NCBI GenBank assembly: GCA_002441465.1
Contig: DJWE01000054.1
Coordinates: 1 to 14,904, forward strand
Reading direction: 5' to 3'
Length of the DNA stretch: 14,904 nt
DNA from: Propionibacteriaceae bacterium UBA6238
GTDB taxonomy: Bacteria; Actinomycetota; Actinomycetes; Propionibacteriales; Propionibacteriaceae
A program made the translations under genes and the position numbers. Of this stretch, positions 1-5,354 are shown piece by piece. A model generated the notes under the pieces. That model saw only the letters and a list, made by a program, of their open reading frames with translations. It was not told the DNA's origin and searched no databases. The first letter of the stretch is position 1; the number at the start of each line of letters is the position of its first letter.

Positions 1-225
1 GCCCGTCCGACCCTTCGCCTGCTCACGGAGGACCTCACAGCTGGCTGGGGATCGCCCTACCCCCGCCGCGTTCTGACCTCCGGGACGTTCGAGGAACTGC
101 ACCCGCTCAGCGAGCTCCCCACCCGACCGCGGCCAAGGCGGCCGACTCGTTGCCGCGACGCCGACACCTTCGTCGGATTCATTGCCAGCAGCACACAATG
201 CCTCTGGCCTGATGGAGATCAAAGG
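1..225 (+). pseudogene. 3' part of an unrecognised gene apparently split by the transposon
   Basis: Reading frame 1 is open from the window edge to the transposon boundary, and roughly three quarters of its third codon positions are G or C, as expected for coding DNA here. The translation includes LTEDLTAGWGSPYPRRVLTS, which I do not recognise. If the transposon and one copy of its 8-bp target duplication are removed, the same frame runs on from 5178 to a TAG at 5220-5222, adding about 14 codons. Inside the transposon the frame ends at a TAG at 247-249. This fits insertion near the 3' end of a host gene, but an open frame of about 75 codons in high-GC DNA is weak proof of coding. No function is proposed. 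Confidence 0.3.
218..225. repeat. Left copy of 8-bp target-site duplication
   Basis: The octamer ATCAAAGG directly abuts the left transposon end. An identical octamer abuts the right end at 5170-5177. ISL3-family elements are known to make 8-bp target duplications. Finding the same octamer exactly outside two matching inverted repeats is strong evidence for a single insertion of the whole 226-5169 segment. Confidence 0.92.
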
Positions 226-256
226 GGCTCATCGCAATCGGGGGTGTAGGCGGGGT
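226..256 (+). repeat. Left terminal inverted repeat (ISL3 type)
   Basis: The repeat starts GGCTCATCG and shares the blocks CAATCG, GGGTGTAGG and GGGGT with the reverse complement of the right end. Mismatches fall at positions 6, 9, 16 and 26 of 31. It marks the left boundary of the metal-resistance transposon. Confidence 0.9.
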
Positions 257-266
257 GTGCGTGTGA

Positions 267-344
267 TGTCTCACGAGATCGTGGACGGTTGTGTCTCGGG
301 ACATCGTTGACGGTCGGGTGTCTCATGAGTTCGTGGACGGTCGG
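267..344. repeat. Three tandem imperfect ~26-bp repeats
   Basis: Three units begin at 267, 292 and 319, each starting TGTCTC and ending in a form of GTGGACGGT or GTTGACGGT. They lie just beyond the stop codon of an IS481-like transposase remnant on the - strand. Repeated transposase-binding ends of an IS481-like element are a plausible explanation, but I infer this from position only. Confidence 0.65.
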
Positions 345-532
345 TTCTGGGTGGGGCCGTGCCAGCCGTGGCGGGTCGCGGGCTTCTCGTAGGTCGCGAT
401 TGTGTGTCCTTGTGCGTCGGTGAGGGTGACGGTGCCGGCATCCCAGCTGATCGCGACGTGTACTGGTAGCACCGATTGTTGCTGAGTCGCGTATTCATCA
501 GATGTCGACTGCTGTTTCGCCTTGTGGCGGAG
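323..532 (-). pseudogene. C-terminal remnant of an IS481-like (integrase-core) transposase
   Basis: The - strand frame ending at a TGA (323-325) is open for about 70 codons and has no start. Its C-terminal part contains VAISWDAGTVTLTDAQGH, then IATYEKPATRHGWHGP and a short tail. This resembles the C-terminal beta-rich end of actinobacterial DDE integrase-core transposases; LRHKAK further upstream is reminiscent of the IS481 LRHxG motif. The catalytic core is absent, so it cannot transpose. It is probably debris of an older insertion next to the cmtR promoter. The family (IS481 rather than IS3) is uncertain. Confidence 0.45.
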
Positions 533-566
533 GCTGATGCATCCGGCGATTGATCAGCCTGTGCTG

Positions 567-572
567 TATAGT
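567..572 (+). promoter_or_regulatory. Probable -10 box of the metal-resistance operon
   Basis: TATAGT is a close match to the TATAAT consensus. Transcription would be expected to begin about 7 bases downstream, at 579-580, which coincides with the cmtR start codon. No good -35 hexamer sits 16-18 bases upstream; a TTGATC at 550-555 is too close. No Shine-Dalgarno sequence precedes the ATG, so a leaderless cmtR message is likely. Confidence 0.5.
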
Positions 573-590
573 TCAGTGCATGCTGACTAT
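568..590. promoter_or_regulatory. Candidate CmtR operator (imperfect palindrome over the start codon)
   Basis: ATAGTTCAG (568-576) and CTGACTAT (583-590) form an imperfect inverted repeat around a six-base centre. The right half lacks one A relative to a perfect complement. The site covers most of the -10 box and codons 1-4 of cmtR. ArsR/SmtB repressors bind such palindromes at their own promoters and leave when metal is bound, so this fits autorepression of the whole operon. Confidence 0.6.
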
Positions 591-939
591 TGCTTCTCGA
601 CTCGACGTCATGAACCGGCTCGGCCGGGCCATGGCGGATCCGACGCGTTCCCGGATCCTGATGACCCTGCTCGAGGGACCGAGCTACCCGGCGGTGCTCT
701 CGCGTGAGCTGGAGCTGACTCGCTCGAACGTGTCGAACCACCTCACCTGCCTGCGCGACTGCGGCATCGTGGTCGCTGAGCCGGAGGGTCGCCAGACTAG
801 GTATGAGATCGCTGATCCGCACCTCGCGGCCGCTCTCATCGCGCTGGTGGATGTGACTCTGGCTGTCGACGAGCACGCTCCGTGCGTGGACTCGTCGTGC
901 ACCGTTCCGGGTTGCTGCGGAGCGGGAGCAGACGCGTGA
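580..939 (+). CDS. cmtR: CmtR-like Cd(II)/Pb(II)-sensing ArsR/SmtB repressor
   Basis: A 119-aa winged-helix metal sensor that should repress the downstream efflux operon until Cd(II) or Pb(II) binds. The core GRAMADPTRSRILMTLLEG and recognition segment LTRSNVSNHLTCLRDCG match Mycobacterium tuberculosis CmtR as I recall it. Its three metal ligands Cys57, Cys61 and Cys102 fall at exactly the same residue numbers here. The tail carries three more cysteines (107, 112, 113). I chose ATG 580 over the upstream in-frame start at 550 because it aligns with the CmtR N-terminus and fits a leaderless start behind the -10 box. The stop overlaps the GTG of the ATPase gene (GTGA), indicating translational coupling. 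Binding of other soft metals, such as Zn(II), is not excluded. Confidence 0.9.
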   Translation: MLTIASRLDVMNRLGRAMADPTRSRILMTLLEGPSYPAVLSRELELTRSNVSNHLTCLRDCGIVVAEPEGRQTRYEIADPHLAAALIALVDVTLAVDEHAPCVDSSCTVPGCCGAGADA

Positions 940-2852
940 GCGCGGCATGCGGCTGCGAGCACGAGCCGACGACCACGGCAGTCGATGAGAGCGAGGAGAA
1001 GGAGCGGCCCTGGTGGAGGGACCGCGGGATCATGGTGCCGGTCTTCTCCGGTGTCGCGTTCCTCGCTGGTCTGATCCTTGAGTGGTCCGGCATGGAGATC
1101 CCGGCACTGGTGCTGTTCTGGGTCGGCTTGCTGCTGGGCGCGTCGACGTTCACGCCGGGCGCGATCCGGAAGCTGTTCAAGGGCAAGCTGGGCATCGGGC
1201 TGCTGATGACGATCAGCGCGGTCGGCGCAGTCGTCCTCGGCTACGTCGAAGAGGCTGCGGCGCTGGCGTTCCTCTACTCGATCGCAGAGGCGCTGGAGGA
1301 CAAGGCGATGGACCGCGCCCGCGGCGGGCTGCGAGCGCTGCTGAAGCTGGTCCCCGACACCGCGACCGTGCGCCGCGACGGCGCTTTGGTGGAGATTGCG
1401 GCGAAGGACCTCGCGGTCGGGCAGGTCATGGTGGTTCGTCCCGGCGAGCGGATCGCGACCGACGGAGTCGTCCGTGCGGGGCGCTCCAGCCTGGACACCT
1501 CGGCGATCACGGGCGAGTCGATCCCGGTCGAGGTCGAGCCCGGCGACGCCGTGTCGGCCGGCGCGATCAACAGCGCCGGTGCGCTGGAGGTCGAGACGAC
1601 GGCGGCGGGCACCGACAACTCGCTCACGACCATCGTGGAGCTGGTGGAGCAGGCGCAGGCGGAGAAGGGCGAGCGAGCGCGCCTCGCGGACCGGATCGCG
1701 CGCCCGCTGGTCCCGGGCGTGCTGGTCCTCGCGGCCCTGGTCGCCCTGGTCGGCTCGCTGTTCGGGGACCCGGAGCTGTGGATCACCCGAGCCCTCGTCG
1801 TCCTCGTCGCCGCCTCCCCGTGCGCGCTGGCGATCTCGGTGCCGCTGACGGTGGTCTCGGCGATCGGCGCGGCGAGCAAGTTCGGCGTGATCATCAAGTC
1901 CGGCGCGGTGTTCGAGCGCTTCGGCACGGTCCGCCACGTCGCCGTCGACAAGACCGGCACCCTCACCGGCAACGAGCCCGCCGTCACCGCGGTCCTCGCC
2001 GCGGACGGCGTGACCGACGCCCAGGCGCTGGCCTGGGCGGCCGCGCTGGAGCAGCACAGCACGCACCCGCTGGCCGCGGCGATCACCGCCGCAGCCCCCG
2101 GAGCCCAGGCTGCGGAGGGCGTGACCGAGCAGGCCGGGCACGGCATCGAGGGCAAGATCGACGGGACTCGGATCACCGTCGGCAGCCCCCGCTGGCTCGA
2201 CGCCGGGGTGCTCGGCGACCAGGTCGCGGGCCTGGAGGAGCAGGGCATGACCGTTGTGATCGTGCACCGCGACGGGGCCCCTGTCGCCGCGATCGGCGTC
2301 CGCGACGAGCTGCGTCCCGAGGTCCCCGAAGTGGTGCGGACTCTCGCGGCGCAGGGCGTCGGGGTGACGATGCTCACCGGCGACAACGCCCGCACGGCAC
2401 GGGCGCTGGCAGCGCAGGCCGGTATCAGCGACGTGCGCGCGGAACTGCGTCCCGAAGACAAAGCGACCGCGATCGGGGAGCTGTCAAAGGCGGGGTCGGT
2501 TGCAATGATCGGCGACGGCATCAACGACGCCCCCGCTCTGGCCGCCGCGGACATCGGCATCGCGATGGGCGCGACCGGCTCGGACGCGGCGATCGAGTCC
2601 GCCGACGTCGCGTTCACCGGCCACGACCTCCGCCTCATCCCGCGCGCGTTCGACCACGCCCGCCGCGGACGCCGCATCATCAACCAGAACATCGTCCTGT
2701 CGCTGCTGATCATCACCGCGCTGCTGCCGCTCGCGCTGTTCGGCGTCCTCGGACTCGCCGCTGTGGTGCTGGTCCACGAGATCGCCGAGGTCGTCGTGAT
2801 CCTCAACGGACTCCGCGCCGCCCGCACGCGTACCCCACGGCTGGAGAGCTGA
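936..2852 (+). CDS. cadA: Heavy-metal-exporting P1B-type ATPase (CadA/CtpG-like)
   Basis: A 638-aa inner-membrane pump that uses ATP to expel soft divalent cations, most likely Cd(II)/Pb(II) given its CmtR regulator. Visible motifs: actuator TGES (192-195), the metal-binding SPC in a membrane helix (294-296), phosphorylation site DKTGT (Asp338), HP locus (377-378), TGDN (481-484) and GDGINDAP (from 526). The overall sequence resembles mycobacterial CtpG. It lacks an N-terminal heavy-metal-associated domain; a short Cys-x-Cys at residues 5-7 followed by a His is the only N-terminal metal-binding candidate. GTG 936 is chosen because GGGAG sits seven bases upstream and the codon overlaps the cmtR stop; an ATG at 882 lies inside cmtR. 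The gene ends in a TGATG overlap with cadD. Exact metal specificity is inferred. Confidence 0.9.
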   Translation: MSAACGCEHEPTTTAVDESEEKERPWWRDRGIMVPVFSGVAFLAGLILEWSGMEIPALVLFWVGLLLGASTFTPGAIRKLFKGKLGIGLLMTISAVGAVVLGYVEEAAALAFLYSIAEALEDKAMDRARGGLRALLKLVPDTATVRRDGALVEIAAKDLAVGQVMVVRPGERIATDGVVRAGRSSLDTSAITGESIPVEVEPGDAVSAGAINSAGALEVETTAAGTDNSLTTIVELVEQAQAEKGERARLADRIARPLVPGVLVLAALVALVGSLFGDPELWITRALVVLVAASPCALAISVPLTVVSAIGAASKFGVIIKSGAVFERFGTVRHVAVDKTGTLTGNEPAVTAVLAADGVTDAQALAWAAALEQHSTHPLAAAITAAAPGAQAAEGVTEQAGHGIEGKIDGTRITVGSPRWLDAGVLGDQVAGLEEQGMTVVIVHRDGAPVAAIGVRDELRPEVPEVVRTLAAQGVGVTMLTGDNARTARALAAQAGISDVRAELRPEDKATAIGELSKAGSVAMIGDGINDAPALAAADIGIAMGATGSDAAIESADVAFTGHDLRLIPRAFDHARRGRRIINQNIVLSLLIITALLPLALFGVLGLAAVVLVHEIAEVVVILNGLRAARTRTPRLES

Positions 2853-3460
2853 TGCTTGCGACCATCGGCTCAGCGATCGGCTTGTTTGCTGCGACCAACA
2901 TCGATGACATCGTCGTGCTGACCGCGCTGTTCCTGGCCTCCAGCCGAGGGAAGCCGCGACCGTGGCAGATCGTCGCAGGCCAGTACCTCGGGTTCATCAC
3001 CCTCGTCGTGATCAGCGTGATCGCCGCGCTCGGCCTGACCATCGTCCCCGACGAATGGGTGGGCTTCCTCGGCCTGATCCCGCTCGGCATCGGCATCTGG
3101 ACCCTCGTGCGGGGCCTGCGACGCAACGGTGACGACGATGACGACGACGAGAAGATCACCGCGGTCGGGCTGTGGGGCGTCGCCGGGATCACGATCGCCA
3201 ACGGGGCCGACAACATCTCCCTCTACACGCCGATCTTCCGCACCAGTTCGCCCGGCGACGTCGTCGTCATGATCGCGGTGTTCCTCGTCCTCGTCGCCGT
3301 CTGGTGCGCTGCTGGACGCCTGATCGGAACCCACAAGGCCGTCACCGAAACGCTTGAACGCGTCGAGCACTGGCTCGTACCCGTCGTGTTCATCGGCCTG
3401 GGCCTGTTCATCCTGATCGATTCCGGCGTCATCGTCCGCCTCGTCGAGGTCCTCGCATGA
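2852..3460 (+). CDS. cadD: CadD-family cadmium resistance transporter
   Basis: A 202-aa integral membrane protein with about five hydrophobic segments, matching the CadD family, which confers cadmium resistance in staphylococci. Characteristic stretches are AATNIDDIVVL (residues 13-23), GQYLGF (43-48), GLIPLGIGI (74-82), ANGADNISLYTPIF (116-129) and IGLGLFILIDSG near the end. An acidic run of six Asp (94-99) lies in the loop before GADN and could bind cations. It starts on the last base of the ATPase stop (TGATG) with GGAG nearby, and its own stop overlaps the lspA start (ATGA). Whether it exports Cd(II) or has an accessory role beside the ATPase is unknown. Confidence 0.87.
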   Translation: MLATIGSAIGLFAATNIDDIVVLTALFLASSRGKPRPWQIVAGQYLGFITLVVISVIAALGLTIVPDEWVGFLGLIPLGIGIWTLVRGLRRNGDDDDDDEKITAVGLWGVAGITIANGADNISLYTPIFRTSSPGDVVVMIAVFLVLVAVWCAAGRLIGTHKAVTETLERVEHWLVPVVFIGLGLFILIDSGVIVRLVEVLA

Positions 3461-3981
3461 CCCCGGACGCGGCTGCCGATGCTGAGCTGACGTCGGGAGA
3501 GCGGCAGCAGAGGGGGCGTTGGCGGCTCACGGCGGGGGCACTCGCGCTCGGCGGGCTCGTCCTCCTGATCGATCAGGGGACGAAGGCATGGGCGGAGGCC
3601 ACGCTCACAGTAAGTGAGCGCCTCCCGCTGATCGGCGACCTGCTGGGCCTGCAACTCGCTTACAACCCCGGCGCGGCGTTCTCCTTCGGTGAGGGTTCCA
3701 CCTGGGTGTTCGCGCTGGTGGCCGTCGCGGCCACCGTCACCGCGATCGTGTTCGCGTTCCGTGTCCGACACCCCGGGTGGGCGATCGTGATCGGCGCGCT
3801 TGGCGGGGCCGCCGCCTCCCACGCCGGCGACAGGCTTTTCCGTGCTCCAGGGTTCGCCCAGGGGCACGTCGTGGACTTCCTCGCCTACGGGAACTGGTTC
3901 ATCGGGAACGTCGCCGACGTCGTGATCGTCACCGCCGCGATCGCCGGAGCGCTTCTGATGATCCGCGGCAACGAGAACTGA
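3457..3981 (+). CDS. lspA: Signal peptidase II (lipoprotein signal peptidase), metal-operon paralogue
   Basis: A 174-aa membrane aspartyl protease of the LspA family, which cleaves prolipoprotein signal peptides. Family motifs: IDQGTKAW (38-45), YNPGAAFSF (69-77), GDRLFRAPGF (124-133), HVVDFL with catalytic Asp140, and NVAD with catalytic Asp154. The usual GN of the GGALGN..DR motif is replaced (GAAASHAGDR), so this is a divergent paralogue that keeps both catalytic aspartates. The start overlaps the cadD stop, with GAGG seven bases upstream. A signal peptidase II is a known companion of lead-resistance genes (PbrC/PbrBC of Cupriavidus), which suggests a role in Pb resistance here rather than housekeeping; that is inference from context. 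Confidence 0.87.
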   Translation: MTPDAAADAELTSGERQQRGRWRLTAGALALGGLVLLIDQGTKAWAEATLTVSERLPLIGDLLGLQLAYNPGAAFSFGEGSTWVFALVAVAATVTAIVFAFRVRHPGWAIVIGALGGAAASHAGDRLFRAPGFAQGHVVDFLAYGNWFIGNVADVVIVTAAIAGALLMIRGNEN

Positions 3982-3991
3982 GAGGACCATC

Positions 3992-4303
3992 ATGGAGATC
4001 ATCCTGCAGTATTTCAACGGCTGCCCCAACTGGGAGGTGCTCGACCAGCGGCTCGCTGAAGTAGTCAACGACCGATCCGATGTCAGGGTCATACGTCAGC
4101 TGGTCGAGACCCCCGAGGACGCCGTGCGCCTCGGGTTCCACGGCTCCCCAACCGTGCTCGTCGACGGCATCGACCCGTTCGCCGACGAGCGTACCCACGT
4201 CGGGCTCGCCTGCCGGATGTTCCGCACGCCAGCTGGGATCGCCGGGTCGCCGACCGTCGAGCAGTTGCGCGAAGCGATTTCCGGCCCGGGCGCTGACGTG
4301 TGA
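3992..4303 (+). CDS. Small thioredoxin-fold protein with CPNW motif
   Basis: A 103-aa cytosolic protein that begins MEIILQYFNGCPNW and contains GSPTVLVDG, the cis-proline loop typical of thioredoxin-like folds. The active site is CPNW, with one cysteine (Cys11) instead of CxxC. A second cysteine, Cys74, lies in LACRMF. Similar short proteins are found in databases near mercury and other metal resistance genes, often loosely annotated as thioredoxin-family or alkylmercury-lyase-like. It lacks the length of a MerB lyase. A ribosome site GAGAGGA precedes ATG 3992, just after the lspA stop. As the last gene of the operon it may bind or hand over thiol-bound metal; this is a guess. Confidence 0.75.
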   Translation: MEIILQYFNGCPNWEVLDQRLAEVVNDRSDVRVIRQLVETPEDAVRLGFHGSPTVLVDGIDPFADERTHVGLACRMFRTPAGIAGSPTVEQLREAISGPGADV

Positions 4304-4310
4304 TGCTCGT

Positions 4311-5099
4311 TCAGGCGTGGTCGGAACGGAGTGCCGGATAGTCGGACCAGTCACCGCCGGCGAGACGCGACCATGCGGCGGCGGACGAGGTCGTGATGCC
4401 GAGGAGATCCGAGACGATCCGGGGATGCATTTGCCGGGTGAGCTCGATGAGCGCTGTGGTGCGTGCGCTTCCCGCGAGCAGGCCTTCGGCGCGAAGACGA
4501 CGGCTCAGCGGGCCCGGGGTGAGGTGATTGCCTGGGTTCCGGCCGGGGAACAGCCATCCTTCAGGATGGTGCTTCGCGGCGTCGGCGAGATCGCTGATGG
4601 CGTCGCCAAGGATCTCGGGGAGCCCGATCGGCTCGGCCCCGACGGTCAGCGTGACGGGCCGCGAGCTCGTATCGATCTGTGTCCGGGTGATCGTGACGAT
4701 GCGGGTCAGCTGGATGCCGTAGAGCAGTACGAGGAGCCCGGCTGCCCGGGTCTTCGGGTCCATGCCGGCATCCGACAGGAACTTGCGAGCCATCTGCCAT
4801 CGGTGGTCGGAGGCGTAGCTTCGCCCTTCGAGGCGATGGGCTCGGAACTCGACTCGGAGGGTGCTCATCCGGTGCCGTCGTAGCCAGCGAGTGAATGGTG
4901 CCAGCGCGTCACGCTGGCTCGGTGAATCAGTCAGATATGCGTCGAGCCGGCGCTGCGGATAGGTTGCCAGCGTCTCTTGCTGTGACCGAATCTCTCGAAG
5001 AAGCGCGGCGCAGTACTTCAGCGCGGCCCGTTGCCTTTGGAAGCCAGCGGCTGGACTCGATGTCCGCGGCAGCGCCCTCGGCTTCCGGAACCTCACCAA
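4311..5099 (-). pseudogene. 5'-truncated, catalytically degenerate tyrosine-recombinase-like gene
   Basis: The - strand frame (262 aa if read from a TTG at 5097-5099) resembles tyrosine recombinases of actinobacterial mobile elements. LLVLLYGIQLTRI matches the region around the first catalytic Arg, and IVSDLLGITTSSAAAW the region that is normally LGHxx...Y. The second-box His/Arg signature and the nucleophilic Tyr are not evident (LGI for LGH, Trp where Tyr is expected), so it may never have been an active recombinase. A TAG directly precedes the TTG, and the first ~15 codons are antisense to the ISL3 transposase tail. The real 5' end therefore appears cut off near 5050-5065. It converges with the metal operon, with 7 bp between stops. 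Confidence 0.6.
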
Positions 5100-5163
5100 C
5101 TACATCGCCCGCAGCCTGCTCGAGACCGGTGGATTCAGACCCCACCTACACCCTCGATTGTGA
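5065..5163 (+). pseudogene. C-terminal 32 codons of an ISL3-like transposase
   Basis: The frame encodes RGSALGFRNLTNY, then IARSLLETGGFRPHLHPRL and a TGA (5161-5163). This resembles the C-terminus of actinobacterial ISL3-family transposases. The stop lies inside the right inverted repeat, as in intact ISL3-type copies. Homology disappears upstream of about 5060, where the recombinase-like gene begins on the other strand. The DDE domain is absent, so the fragment is non-functional but shows which family built the element. Confidence 0.75.
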
Positions 5164-5169
5164 AGAGCC
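5139..5169 (-). repeat. Right terminal inverted repeat (ISL3 type)
   Basis: Read on the - strand from 5169, it begins GGCTCTTCACAATCG and agrees with the left end at 27 of 31 positions. It overlaps the last codons and stop of the transposase remnant. It marks the right boundary of the transposon. Confidence 0.9.
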
Positions 5170-5177
5170 ATCAAAGG
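5170..5177. repeat. Right copy of 8-bp target-site duplication
   Basis: ATCAAAGG is identical to 218-225 and directly abuts the right inverted repeat. Confidence 0.92.
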
Positions 5178-5354
5178 TTCCAGAACTGCCAGCGTGAACG
5201 CGGGCGGGGGCCAGCTGCTTAGTAGCCAGGTGGCAGCGACTGGGCCTGGCGCGCCTGAACGCCATGTGGACAACTCGCACTGGCCGACTGTTCCACTACG
5301 GTTCGGGTTGCCCGGCTATCTCACGAATGGTTGAACGAACAAAGGGGAGGTGTC
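5178..5354 (+). other. Intergenic segment upstream of the kinase gene
   Basis: The first 45 bases may be the tail of the host gene split by the transposon (frame open to TAG 5220-5222). The rest should contain the promoter of the kinase operon, but I see no convincing -35/-10 pair. A strong ribosome-binding stretch, AGGGGAGG, lies at 5343-5350. Confidence 0.4.

Larger units (their letters stand above)
226..5169. mobile_element. ISL3-type non-autonomous transposon carrying a heavy-metal resistance operon
   Basis: This 4,944-bp element has imperfect inverted repeats at its tips (226-256 and 5139-5169; 27 of 31 positions match) and a perfect 8-bp target duplication outside them. The right end keeps the last ~32 codons and stop of an ISL3-like transposase. 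No complete transposase lies inside. Cargo: a cmtR-P1B ATPase-cadD-lspA-thioredoxin-like operon, a broken recombinase-like gene and an IS481-like remnant. I infer a mobile-insertion-cassette arrangement, mobilised in trans by a related ISL3 transposase elsewhere. An alternative is that the transposase was deleted or replaced after insertion. The family call rests on the GGCTCTTC-type tip, the 8-bp duplication and the transposase tail. Confidence 0.88.

Noticed and set aside
550..579. Upstream in-frame start for cmtR at 550
   Set aside because: It would place the -10 box and most of the operator inside the gene, and the extra residues do not match CmtR.
684..2267. Long - strand open frame (527 codons) across cmtR and the ATPase
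   Set aside because: It is the antisense shadow of strongly conserved genes. Its translation is repetitive in Arg, Asp and Ala, with no recognisable motif.
1082..2851. + strand open frame running through the ATPase gene in another frame before cadD
   Set aside because: Arg/Gly/Pro-rich shadow of the ATPase frame. Only the part from 2852 is a real gene (cadD).
5331..5354. TTG 5331 as kinase start
   Set aside because: It has no ribosome site, whereas GTG 5355 follows GGGGAGG; the eight extra residues add nothing conserved.
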